DNA from: CAZMLC01 sp964567125
GTDB taxonomy: Bacteria > Verrucomicrobiota > Kiritimatiellia > RFP12 > UBA1067
Assembly: GCA_964567125.1 (NCBI GenBank)
Contig: CAZMLC010000086.1
Location: forward strand, 1-10,048
Direction of reading: 5' to 3'
Length of the DNA stretch: 10,048 bases
The notes below the pieces were generated by a model. The model did no database searches. It saw nothing but the letters and a program-made list of their open reading frames with translations, and was not told the origin of the DNA. Positions within the stretch are counted from its first letter, which is position 1, and each line of letters begins with the position of its first letter. This document shows, piece after piece, positions 1-6,750 of the stretch. The translations under genes and the position numbers were made by a program.

Positions 1-1284
1 CAGTCGCAGGAGACGCTGGAGGTTCAGGCGGCAGCCCCCGGGGCTGCCACGCTCATGGTCTCGTTCACCGGCACGGAAACAGCGACCAATTATACTTGCT
101 CGACGTATGTCAATGTCAAGGCGTGGGGCGTGGATATCGGCGTGGACGCAGATTATGACGGCGACTGTGACGAGCAGGACGATCCTCTGGAGGAGACGCA
201 GGGCGGATTAGCCGCAGTCGGGGCATCCGCGCTTACACCGCTGGACATCGCGTTTTCGACAGCCGGCCTCAGTTCCGGCACCCTGACGCTGGAAACCCTC
301 TCGGGCGGCGACAAGATCAGAGTCTGGTCCGGGAACACAACGAACAGCGCGGCCATCACGCTGCCGAAGACGTGGGCTGCTGGCGAGACCATACCGCAGA
401 GGCTCTGGATGCAGGGGCTGAATCACAGTGACACTTCTCGTGATGTGTCGCTCCGGCTGACTGGCTCTCTCCAAGGTGTGGTCTGCGAGGATACCGTGAA
501 CCTGACTGTTGTGAAGATCAATACCGAAACTGTCGCCGAATTACCCCGTAACCGCCTGCGTAAAACTATCGGTGTGGGGGAAGAGGTAAAGCTTACACTG
601 TTACCTGCAAACATCGGGACGGTGACATGGAACATATCAGCGGGAACAGGCCAGTTAGGCTCGAGTGTCCCAGTAATCTTCACCGCACCAAGCGAGGCCG
701 ACACAGCCATCGTCACAGCCACAATCAATGGATGCGAATGTGAGACTGTCTTTGAGATCATCGCACCGTCGGGAATACGCATGGAAAATCATGAAGTACA
801 AACTGCATTATTTGGAGTATCACAAGGAATACCATGGATGGGGCTTCAATATTGGGGAACTTATTATGTTCAGCCTGATACTGTGAATTTTTACAACATT
901 CAACTGTATGAAGGTGCATCGGATGTTCATACGAATGGTTATTTTTCAATGTTTCTGCCGTCAATTGCGAAACCACATGGTGTCAATGGCCCGCATTCAT
1001 TGAGTTCGGAAGTTGTTGAGGGAAAAGGAACCCCAGGAACCATTAACGATCAAATTGGTGGAACGATTGACATTTATCCATCGTCCCTCGAAGGCGATTT
1101 GTACTGGGATATCGAATGGTCATACGCCATCGGAACAGAAGTGAAAAAAGAAATTGCAATTCTGCGTCAGTGCTTTCACATCAACTATGTTAACGGCACC
1201 CCGAAGCTGACTGTGACAAAAGGATTATCAGGATATTGGATGTTAAATGGAACAAACGAAGCGTTTCCTGTGGATTCGCAATAA
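1..1284 (+). CDS. Large secreted Ig-like repeat protein, C-terminal part (5' end outside window)
   Basis: The frame is open from base 1, so this is the last 427 residues of a longer protein; the first ATG at 55 is internal. Three parts can be seen. Residues about 45-70 hold an acidic stretch, DADYDGDCDEQDDP, of the kind that binds calcium in secreted proteins. Residues about 75-255 look like beta-sandwich or Ig-like modules, with a VTVTWNIS-type strand pattern and a segment (TETVAELP, then GVGEEVKL) that I associate with giant surface proteins of Lentisphaerota and Kiritimatiellota. Residues about 260-427 form an aromatic-rich beta-type C-terminal domain (QPDTVNFYNIQLYEG, GDLYWDIEW, GTPKLTVTKG). 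Composition falls from 40/60 G+C at 181-240 to 21/60 at 841-900, so the C-terminal domain looks recently exchanged. There is no PEP-CTERM tail and no membrane anchor at the end. Export and surface location are inferred. The function is unknown; a structural or adhesive role, or delivery of a variable tip, are the main options. Confidence 0.75.
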   Translation, partial: QSQETLEVQAAAPGAATLMVSFTGTETATNYTCSTYVNVKAWGVDIGVDADYDGDCDEQDDPLEETQGGLAAVGASALTPLDIAFSTAGLSSGTLTLETLSGGDKIRVWSGNTTNSAAITLPKTWAAGETIPQRLWMQGLNHSDTSRDVSLRLTGSLQGVVCEDTVNLTVVKINTETVAELPRNRLRKTIGVGEEVKLTLLPANIGTVTWNISAGTGQLGSSVPVIFTAPSEADTAIVTATINGCECETVFEIIAPSGIRMENHEVQTALFGVSQGIPWMGLQYWGTYYVQPDTVNFYNIQLYEGASDVHTNGYFSMFLPSIAKPHGVNGPHSLSSEVVEGKGTPGTINDQIGGTIDIYPSSLEGDLYWDIEWSYAIGTEVKKEIAILRQCFHINYVNGTPKLTVTKGLSGYWMLNGTNEAFPVDSQ

Positions 1285-1286
1285 GA

Positions 1287-1291
1287 AAGGA
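1287..1291 (+). promoter_or_regulatory. Ribosome binding site deciding the start at 1298
   Basis: AAGGA lies 6 bp before the ATG at 1298 and just after the stop codon of the preceding gene (1282-1284). It favours 1298 over the earlier in-frame ATG at 1247, which lies inside the preceding gene. Confidence 0.6.
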
Positions 1292-1297
1292 ACTGAT

Positions 1298-1960
1298 ATG
1301 TCAACGACTAAGATGATCTTCTTATACCCGCTTCTCGCATGTTCCCTTTTTGGGGAAACACAGGATGTGGAATGGAACAATCGACTTGCAATAGCAGAGG
1401 CGGAGATGACGACTAACCTCGCCACGGCTGTCGCAACCGCGGATCGCACGTCACTTTCGGCAATGTTTAAGAAGGTTGTCGATGTGACAACAAGTGTTTC
1501 TCGAAGAATCGACATAAAAAGTACCGAACGTATTCAGAAACTGCAGATGCGGCTTCTCGACGCAATCTGCACCGTGCGCGAATGGCCGACCCCATTGAAG
1601 AACTTCGCGCCGAATCATAAAGAAATGCCGTCTTTAAGCCGGGAGGGAGTTAATGCGCTGGGGGATTTTCGGGGTCGGTATGAAGAAATCCCTGACCCTG
1701 TAGTGAGGGCGGAAGTGTTAGCTTTCTGGCGGGTTTATAGTCCGGTGCATGAAAAATACCTCACAAAATCGAAACTGGAAGACCTACGGGTTACATTGGA
1801 ATCCCTGATTTTATTCGATTTGTCTGAGGAAGGCCGATCGGGAAATCAATATAACATCTCCTTCAGCCATGCTGTGAGCAACACTGTGACTAATCCGAAA
1901 CTGATCAAGCATCTTATGGAATTGAGCGAATCGCATAAAATCGAAAAGAACAAAAAGTAA
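1298..1960 (+). CDS. Putative exported protein or lipoprotein, unknown function
   Basis: This is a 220-residue protein. An in-frame ATG at 1247 would overlap the upstream gene by 38 bp and has no good ribosome site, while 1298 has AAGGA at 6 bp and gives a sensible N-terminus. Residues 6-17 form a short hydrophobic run preceded by Lys5. It ends in LLAC (Cys15), which fits a lipobox, so an outer- or inner-membrane lipoprotein is plausible; a cleaved signal peptide is the alternative. The rest is mostly charged and probably alpha-helical (TERIQKLQMRLLDAI, KLEDLRVTLESLILFDL), with a Lys-rich end. I recognise no family and no catalytic motif. It follows the secreted-protein gene after 13 bp and is likely co-transcribed with it, so a role linked to that protein (partner, chaperone or protective protein) is possible but only inferred. 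Its base composition is lower in GC than the housekeeping genes downstream, suggesting transfer as part of the same block. Confidence 0.65.
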   Translation: MSTTKMIFLYPLLACSLFGETQDVEWNNRLAIAEAEMTTNLATAVATADRTSLSAMFKKVVDVTTSVSRRIDIKSTERIQKLQMRLLDAICTVREWPTPLKNFAPNHKEMPSLSREGVNALGDFRGRYEEIPDPVVRAEVLAFWRVYSPVHEKYLTKSKLEDLRVTLESLILFDLSEEGRSGNQYNISFSHAVSNTVTNPKLIKHLMELSESHKIEKNKK

Positions 1961-2017
1961 AATCCTCAAATCGATTGGGGCGGCGTTTCCAGATTAAAAC
2001 TAAGAGACGGGTATTTA

Positions 2018-2701
2018 GTGTCAGTTATGAGAAAGACGAATCATTTTTTCATTATGTCAATGATGTGCGCCTGCATACAGATAGGGACAGACAATATGGT
2101 CTACGCGGATGATGCAATGGATAAAGAGGTCGCGATTAGTCAGGAGAAACAGGACGTTGCGGATCGATATTATCGTTTGTCTGGCAAACAAGCGGAATAT
2201 ACAAATTTGATTAAATCCCTTGGTCAGGTGAATGCACGCGGAGAACGTGCCAGTGAAATAATCGCCGCGCTCGATATAATTTATCTGACAGGTCGAACGA
2301 ATGAAAATCTTGCCGATAGTATTTCCAAGTGTTATCGAAATAATTCTCATTGGCTTGTGAAGGTGAAGTGTATAGAGTCCTTGTGGTTGTTTGAGGAAGA
2401 ACTGGCGGACAAGTATGCGCATGAGATGTTAAATGATCCCGATATTGGACTGGAGCCAAAGCTTTCTGTTGCAAGGAAGACGCTTAAAAGGGGGAAGCTG
2501 TTTGGCTATTCAGTGTTGTTCGAAGGCCTAATAAGTAGCAATAAATTTGAAAGAAGAAGGGCAGAGGAATTAAAGCGTGAATTTGAAAAGTATGATGGTC
2601 AAGTATATGATGAAGAAACCAAAAAGAAAATTGCAATCCCGCAACTGATAGAAAAAGTGAAAGAAGTCGAAGCAGTCCATGAAAAATCGAAGGCACCGTG
2701 A
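2018..2701 (+). CDS. Putative exported helical-repeat (HEAT-like) protein, unknown function
   Basis: This is a 227-residue protein starting at GTG 2018; ATG 2027 (residue 4) is an alternative, and neither has a strong ribosome site (AGAGACGG ends 7 bp before the GTG). The N-terminus reads as a signal peptide: Arg5-Lys6, a Met/Phe/Cys-rich hydrophobic run at about 9-23, and a probable signal peptidase I site after VYA (residue 30). The mature part is a string of amphipathic helices. Residues about 105-165 (WLVKVKCIESLWLFEEELA, then a DPDIGLEPKLSVARKTLKRG pattern) resemble HEAT-type helical repeats, which usually serve as protein-binding scaffolds. The last 60 residues are strongly charged and could form a coiled coil. 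No catalytic motif is seen. It lies 57 bp after the preceding exported-protein gene. Bases 2521-2580 have only 23/60 G+C, unlike the lepA cluster, so it belongs to the AT-rich block. The HEAT assignment is tentative. Confidence 0.65.
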   Translation: MSVMRKTNHFFIMSMMCACIQIGTDNMVYADDAMDKEVAISQEKQDVADRYYRLSGKQAEYTNLIKSLGQVNARGERASEIIAALDIIYLTGRTNENLADSISKCYRNNSHWLVKVKCIESLWLFEEELADKYAHEMLNDPDIGLEPKLSVARKTLKRGKLFGYSVLFEGLISSNKFERRRAEELKREFEKYDGQVYDEETKKKIAIPQLIEKVKEVEAVHEKSKAP

Positions 2702-2730
2702 GTTTGATGCTTATTATGTTTCCGCAGGCT

Positions 2731-2784
2731 CAGTCGCAGGAGACGCTGAAGGAGACGCAGGGCGGATCAACCGGTCGATGCTGA
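2731..2784 (+). pseudogene. Relic of the large Ig-like protein gene (internally deleted fragment)
   Basis: Bases 2731-2748 are identical to 1-18, and bases 2750-2767 are identical to 191-208, with base 2749 (A for G) the only mismatch. The fragment is therefore the sequence of the large upstream gene with 171 bp missing. Both gene positions bordering the deletion carry CTGGAGG (16-22 and 187-193), so a short-repeat deletion explains it. The reading frame is kept (QSQETL joined to KETQGG), then a TGA stops it at 2782-2784. Frame 1 is open a little further upstream (from about 2701), but I could not match that part because the corresponding gene region lies outside the window. It is too short to be a working gene. 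It is best read as a leftover of a paralogue or of an earlier copy of the same gene. Confidence 0.65.
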
Positions 2785-2819
2785 ACTACGAACTTTCCCT
2801 TCCTGCGTCCTGTTTCCCA

Positions 2820-2848
2820 ATGACAAGGCCCCTAAAATGCGGTATAAT
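2820..2848 (+). promoter_or_regulatory. Sigma-70 type promoter for lepA and probably the following operon
   Basis: A perfect -10 box TATAAT (2843-2848) lies 17 bp after ATGACA (2820-2825), a five-of-six match to TTGACA. Transcription would start near 2855, leaving a leader of about 20 bases before the lepA ATG at 2876. Nothing else promoter-like is evident in the short gaps between lepA and 8229, so this is the best candidate driver for the whole cluster. Confidence 0.75.
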
Positions 2849-2862
2849 AAACCCCATTTTAG
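2832..2862. promoter_or_regulatory. Inverted repeat bracketing the -10 box, operator-like
   Basis: CTAAAATG (2832-2839) and CATTTTAG (2855-2862) are perfect 8-bp inverted arms separated by 15 bp that contain the TATAAT box. The arm centres are 23 bp apart, roughly two helical turns, which suits a dimeric repressor covering the promoter. The left arm lies upstream of the predicted transcription start, so it cannot act as an RNA hairpin made from this promoter. The regulator is not identifiable from the window. Confidence 0.5.
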
Positions 2863-2875
2863 AACGGAAAAAAGC

Positions 2876-4520
2876 ATGGAAGAAATCACACTCGAGAACA
2901 TCCGCAACTTCTGCATTATCGCGCACATTGACCACGGCAAGACCACGCTGTCGGACCGCATCCTGGAGGCGACAAAGGCGATTGATCTGCGCCAGTTGCG
3001 CGAGCAGACGCTGGACGCCATGGATCTGGAGCGCGAACGGGGTATTACGATCAAGTGCCATCCGGTGTCGATGATGTACACCGCCCAGAATGGCAAGACC
3101 TATCGCTTTAATTTGATCGACACGCCGGGACATGTGGACTTCNNNNNNNNNNNNNNNNNNNNNNNNNNNNNNNNNNNNNNNNNNNNNNNNNNNNNNNNNN
3201 NNNNNNNNNNNNNNNNNNNNNNNNNNNNNNNNNNNNNNNNNNATCGTCGAACGCATCCATCCGCCCAAGACGCATAAGGGAGCGCCGCTGCGCGCCTTGG
3301 TCTTTGATTCCGTCTTTGATATTTATCGCGGCGTGATCACCTATGTGCGCGTGATGGATGGCTCCATCCGCGCCGGCGACTCTGTGACCTTCATGGGCAG
3401 CGGCATCGTGACGCAGTTGAAGGAGGTCGGCATCTTCAGTCCTGATCAGAAGCCGATTGATGTGCTGGAGGCGGGCAATGTCGGCTATCTGGTCGGCACC
3501 ATCAAGGATCCGGCGGACATTAAGATCGGCGATACCGTGACGTCGACCAAGGAGGGCGCTACCGAGCGGTTGCCGGGCTTTAAAGAAGTCCGCCCCATGG
3601 TCTTCAGCGGCATCTATCCGGTCAGCTCGGATGAATATGATAAGGTGCGCACCGGACTTGAAAAATTGCATCTGAACGATGCGGCTTTCTCGTTCCATCC
3701 TGAAAGTTCCGTGGCGCTGGGCTTTGGCTTCCGTTGCGGCTTTCTGGGGTTGCTCCACATGGAAGTGGTGCAGGAGCGGCTGCGCCGCGAATTCGATCTG
3801 GACATCATCAGCACGCATCCGGCGGTCGTCTACCGCGTCACGCTCAATGGCGGCGAGCAGATTGAGGTCGATAATCCGGTCCATCTGCCGGACGTGACGC
3901 GCATCGATCACATCGAGGAGCCGATGATCAAGGCGACGATCATCTGCCCCAGCGACTGCATCGGCGATATGATGCGCATCGTGATGGATCGTCGCGGACT
4001 GGTTGAGAAGACCGAGAGTCTGGACGGAACGCGTGTGATCCTCACCTGCATCATTCCGCTGAACGAAATCCTGATCGACTTCCACGATACGCTCAAGAGC
4101 ATCAGCCACGGGTATGCCTCGATGGACTACGAGCCCTGCGGCTATCAGGAGAGCGATATCGTCAAGATGGACATCCTGCTCAACGCCGAGGTGGTCGATG
4201 CCTTCTCGTGCATGGTGCACAAGGACAAGGCCGTGATGCGCGGGCGGCAGATCTGTAAGGCTCTGGCCGAGGAAATTCCGTCGCACATGTTCAAGATCCC
4301 TGTGCAGGCTGCGCTCGGACGCACCATCATTGCCCGTGAGGATATCCGCGCCTTCCGCAAGGACGTGACCGCCAAGCTGTATGGCGGCGACGTGACGCGT
4401 AAACAGAAGTTGCTCAAGAAACAGGCCGAAGGCAAGAAACGCATGAAGGAGTTCGGTCAGGTCAATGTGCCGCAGTCCGCGTTTATCGCGGTGCTGAAGG
4501 GCACGTCAAAGGACGAGTAA
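2876..4520 (+). CDS. lepA: Elongation factor 4 (LepA), back-translocating GTPase, interrupted by an assembly gap
   Basis: LepA is a ribosome-associated translational GTPase. Before the gap, 89 residues carry G1 (AHIDHGKT, 16-23), the switch I region (RERGITIK, 53-60) and G3 (DTPGH, 82-86). After the gap, 425 residues give the beta-barrel domain II, the region with ALGFGFRCGFLGLLHME, and the LepA-specific C-terminal domain (KLYGGDVTRKQKLLKKQ, then EGKKRMK). The missing piece holds G4 (NKxD) and G5. By comparison with remembered E. coli LepA (599 residues), about 88 residues (about 264 bp) are missing, which would give a total near 602. The 100 N are a placeholder and create a false frameshift. 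ATG 2876 is chosen because GGA lies 7 bp upstream and the residues after it match the family; the earlier in-frame ATG at 2837 lies upstream of the predicted transcription start. It is probably the first gene of the operon, with lepB 3 bp downstream, a classic lepA-lepB pairing. Confidence 0.95.
3143..3242. other. Assembly gap of 100 N inside lepA
   Basis: This run of exactly 100 N is the conventional placeholder for a gap of unknown size. The lepA frame before it (last codon ends at 3142) and after it (first codon starts at 3243) would join cleanly only if the true length were a multiple of three, so 100 is not the real size. Confidence 0.97.
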
Positions 4521-4523
4521 TCC

Positions 4524-5672
4524 ATGATTTTTTTCAAACGTAGGAAATTGCGTAAGCAACTCAAGACCGTGGTGCATCATGCAACCGTGCTGCGCTTGAG
4601 TCGCGAAGATCTGATGAACGCGGGGCAGCTCGCTTTTTTGGATGAGCATATTGCGCGGGCCAAGGATGCGCGCAAGGTGGGCGATATCGCCGCGATGGAA
4701 GCGGCGGGCGAGGCGCTGGATGCCTGCATGACCAAGCTCAATCCGCCCAAGGCGTTGGCGTGGTGGCGGGAGAATTTCGATGTGCTGGTCGTTGCGATCG
4801 GCGTGGCGATGGCCTTCCGCGCCTATTTCTACCAGCCCTTTAAAATTCCCACGGGGTCCATGCAGCCGACACTCTACGGCATTCACTCGGAGGCGCAGCC
4901 GGTTTCTAAGGCGACGCTCCTGGACGATCAGCCGCTGAAATTCTTCAAGTGGCTGATTACGGGCGAGTCGTTCCATATCATCCGCGCTCAGGCGCGCGGT
5001 ACAGTCGGTTTTGCCCACAGCGACCAGAGCGCCAAGCCGGGCTATACGCCGATCATCGTGGGCGGTTATGCGCATTACGTGCCGAACGACGTGATCGAAA
5101 TCTCTCCTTACGGACAGCCGCTGGGCGTCAAGGGAGGCGTGCGCGTGGGGCAGCAGGTGCGCGCGGGCGAAGTTATCTGGTCCGGCGTGGTCACCTCCGG
5201 CGACTTCCTTTTTGTGAACCGCTGGAAATGGAATTTCTGTCATCCGCAGCGCGGCGAAGTCATGGTCTTTGCCACGACCGGGATCCGCGGCTTGCAGCAG
5301 GGCACGCACTACATCAAGCGCATGACCGGCCTGCCGAACGAGACGTTGCAGATCAATGCGCCCAATCTGCTGGTGAACGGCAAGCCTGTGCTGGAGCCGC
5401 TGCGCATCGGTCAGATCGCCCGCAAGCAGCAAATCGGCGACTGGGCGCCGGCCTATTCCGGCTTCAATCCCGGTGGTTCCCGCGCAGGATCGCTGGCGAC
5501 GGAACTAGACACGGTGAAACTCGGGCCGTTGCAGTACTATGCCATGGGCGATAACTCCTTCAACAGCTACGACAGCCGCTACTGGGGAGCTGTGCCGGAG
5601 CGCAATCTGCTGGGACCTGCCGCGATTGTCTATTGGCCGTTCACTTCGCCGCGCCTGGGCGTGATCCGCTGA
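4524..5672 (+). CDS. lepB: Signal peptidase I (family S26), with a long insertion
   Basis: This enzyme cleaves signal peptides from exported proteins at the outer face of the inner membrane. It has 382 residues. Residues 1-84 are a charged, helical cytoplasmic extension. Residues about 85-102 form one membrane helix (FDVLVVAIGVAMAFRAYF). The catalytic Ser112 sits in PTGSMQPTL. Residues 226-232 (GDFLFVN) and RGEVMVF (244-249) form the next conserved strands, the general-base Lys265 is in HYIKRMTGLP, and the last box is MGDNSFNSYDSRYWG (341-355). All key residues are present, so the enzyme should be active. About 110 residues lie between Ser112 and GDFLFVN, far more than in typical bacterial enzymes. 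The start at ATG 4524 is supported by AAGGA at 4509-4513 and the 3-bp spacing after lepA, which implies co-transcription and coupling. QueA follows after 10 bp. Confidence 0.95.
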   Translation: MIFFKRRKLRKQLKTVVHHATVLRLSREDLMNAGQLAFLDEHIARAKDARKVGDIAAMEAAGEALDACMTKLNPPKALAWWRENFDVLVVAIGVAMAFRAYFYQPFKIPTGSMQPTLYGIHSEAQPVSKATLLDDQPLKFFKWLITGESFHIIRAQARGTVGFAHSDQSAKPGYTPIIVGGYAHYVPNDVIEISPYGQPLGVKGGVRVGQQVRAGEVIWSGVVTSGDFLFVNRWKWNFCHPQRGEVMVFATTGIRGLQQGTHYIKRMTGLPNETLQINAPNLLVNGKPVLEPLRIGQIARKQQIGDWAPAYSGFNPGGSRAGSLATELDTVKLGPLQYYAMGDNSFNSYDSRYWGAVPERNLLGPAAIVYWPFTSPRLGVIR

Positions 5673-5682
5673 GGACGCTTGC

Positions 5683-6729
5683 ATGCTGACGTCGGATTTC
5701 AACTATGCTTTGCCGGAGGCGTTGATCGCGCAGGAGCCGCCTGCGGAGCGCGGAACCTCGCGCATGATGGTGGTGCATCGTCAGTCCGGTCGCTTTGAAC
5801 ATCGGCACGTCACGGATCTGCCGGAGTATCTGACGCAGGATGATCTGCTGGTGGTGAACGACACCAAGGTCTTTCCCGCGCGTCTGAATGGCGTCTGGCA
5901 GGATACGGGCGGCGCAGTGGAGCTGCTGTTGACTGATCCGCTTGCCGAGGGCGACTGGTCGTGCATCAGCGGTTCGGGCCGTCCGGTGCGCGCAGGACTG
6001 CGCGCGGTCTTCGGACAGGGCGCGATTGTTGCTGAGATCCTGGAGAAGACCGGCGAGGGGACCTGCCGCGTGAAATTTCATTCCGATCAGCCGCTGATGG
6101 AGGCTGTGGAGGCGATCGGCAAGATGCCGGTTCCGCCCTACATCCACCGCACCGGCGATCTGCGGCAGAGCGCGCTCGACAAGGAACGCTATCAGACCAT
6201 CTATGCGCGTGAGACCGGGGCTGTGGCCGCACCGACCGCAGGCCTCCATTTCACGGATGAACTCTTCGCCGCGCTGGCGGCCAAGGGCGTTGCGCGCACG
6301 GCGGTGACGCTGCACGTTGGGCCGGGCACCTTCAAGCCGGTCAAGTGCGCCACGGTGGAGGCCCATCGGATGGATGCGGAGCGCTACACCGTGTCAGCCG
6401 CGACGGCTGCCGCAGTGGCGCAATGTAAGGCGCGTCGTGGACGCGTCGTGGCCGTGGGCAGCACGAGCGTGCGCACGCTGGAGACCGTGGCAGCCGCGCA
6501 TGGCGGCAGCGTGGTGGCGAGTTCGGGCGCAAGTACGATTTTCATCTATCCGCCTTACACCTTCCAGGTGACGGATGCGATGCTGACCAATTTTCATCTG
6601 CCGCAATCGACGCTCATCATGATGGTCAGCGCCTTGGCCGGACGGGAGCTGATTCTGGCGGCCTATGCGGAGGCGATTCAGGAGCGCTATCGTTTTTTCA
6701 GTTACGGGGATTGCATGTTGATCCTCTAA
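5683..6729 (+). CDS. queA: S-adenosylmethionine:tRNA ribosyltransferase-isomerase (QueA)
   Basis: QueA moves the ribosyl part of S-adenosylmethionine onto 7-aminomethyl-7-deazaguanine in tRNA to give epoxyqueuosine, a late step of queuosine synthesis in the cytoplasm. At 348 residues it is close to the usual length (E. coli about 356). The family signatures appear in order: VVNDTKVFPARL (57-68), KMPVPPYI (147-154), ETGAVAAPTAGLHFT (177-191), LHVGPGTFKPV (210-220), HRMDAERY (228-235), GSTSVRTLE (259-267), TNFHLPQSTLIMMVSA (302-317) and FFSYGDCMLIL at the end. ATG 5683 has a GAGGA site (5671-5675) overlapping the lepB stop, with a 7-bp spacer. No other queuosine genes lie in the window, so whether the cell makes or salvages the precursor cannot be told here. 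There is no sign of decay. Confidence 0.97.
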   Translation: MLTSDFNYALPEALIAQEPPAERGTSRMMVVHRQSGRFEHRHVTDLPEYLTQDDLLVVNDTKVFPARLNGVWQDTGGAVELLLTDPLAEGDWSCISGSGRPVRAGLRAVFGQGAIVAEILEKTGEGTCRVKFHSDQPLMEAVEAIGKMPVPPYIHRTGDLRQSALDKERYQTIYARETGAVAAPTAGLHFTDELFAALAAKGVARTAVTLHVGPGTFKPVKCATVEAHRMDAERYTVSAATAAAVAQCKARRGRVVAVGSTSVRTLETVAAAHGGSVVASSGASTIFIYPPYTFQVTDAMLTNFHLPQSTLIMMVSALAGRELILAAYAEAIQERYRFFSYGDCMLIL

Positions 6730-6745
6730 AGTGTGGTTTGATTAA

Positions 6746-6750
6746 CGGAG
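6746..6750 (+). promoter_or_regulatory. Ribosome binding site, bears on the start of the CPBP protease
   Basis: CGGAG directly abuts the ATG at 6751, leaving no spacer, but lies 9 bp before GTG 6760 in the same frame (GTG 6754 would have a 3-bp spacer). The true start may therefore be 6760, three residues later. Confidence 0.4.

Noticed and set aside
781..1284. C-terminal domain of the giant protein as a toxin domain
   Set aside because: No nuclease, deaminase, ADP-ribosyltransferase or protease motif could be seen; it reads as a beta-rich structural domain, so no toxin call is made.
1247..1300. Earlier start (ATG 1247) for the first exported-protein gene
   Set aside because: It overlaps the upstream coding region by 38 bp and puts a charged stretch before the hydrophobic signal; ATG 1298 has a good ribosome site and a proper signal-type N-terminus.
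2832..2862. Inverted repeat as a terminator for the upstream exported-protein genes
   Set aside because: The arms are AT-rich with a 15-base loop and no T run follows; its placement around a consensus -10 box fits an operator better.
2679..3074. 131-residue plus-strand reading frame across the lepA promoter and start
   Set aside because: It runs out of frame through lepA, has Arg/Ser-rich low-information content and no family features; it is a shadow frame.
3108..4286. Long minus-strand frame opposite lepA
   Set aside because: It is the antisense shadow of a GC-rich gene, rich in His, Asp and Arg, and includes the N run; LepA on the plus strand is unambiguous.
4506..5432. 308-residue minus-strand frame opposite lepB
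   Set aside because: Signal peptidase I motifs on the other strand explain the sequence; the antisense product has the His/Arg/Asp-rich look of a shadow frame.
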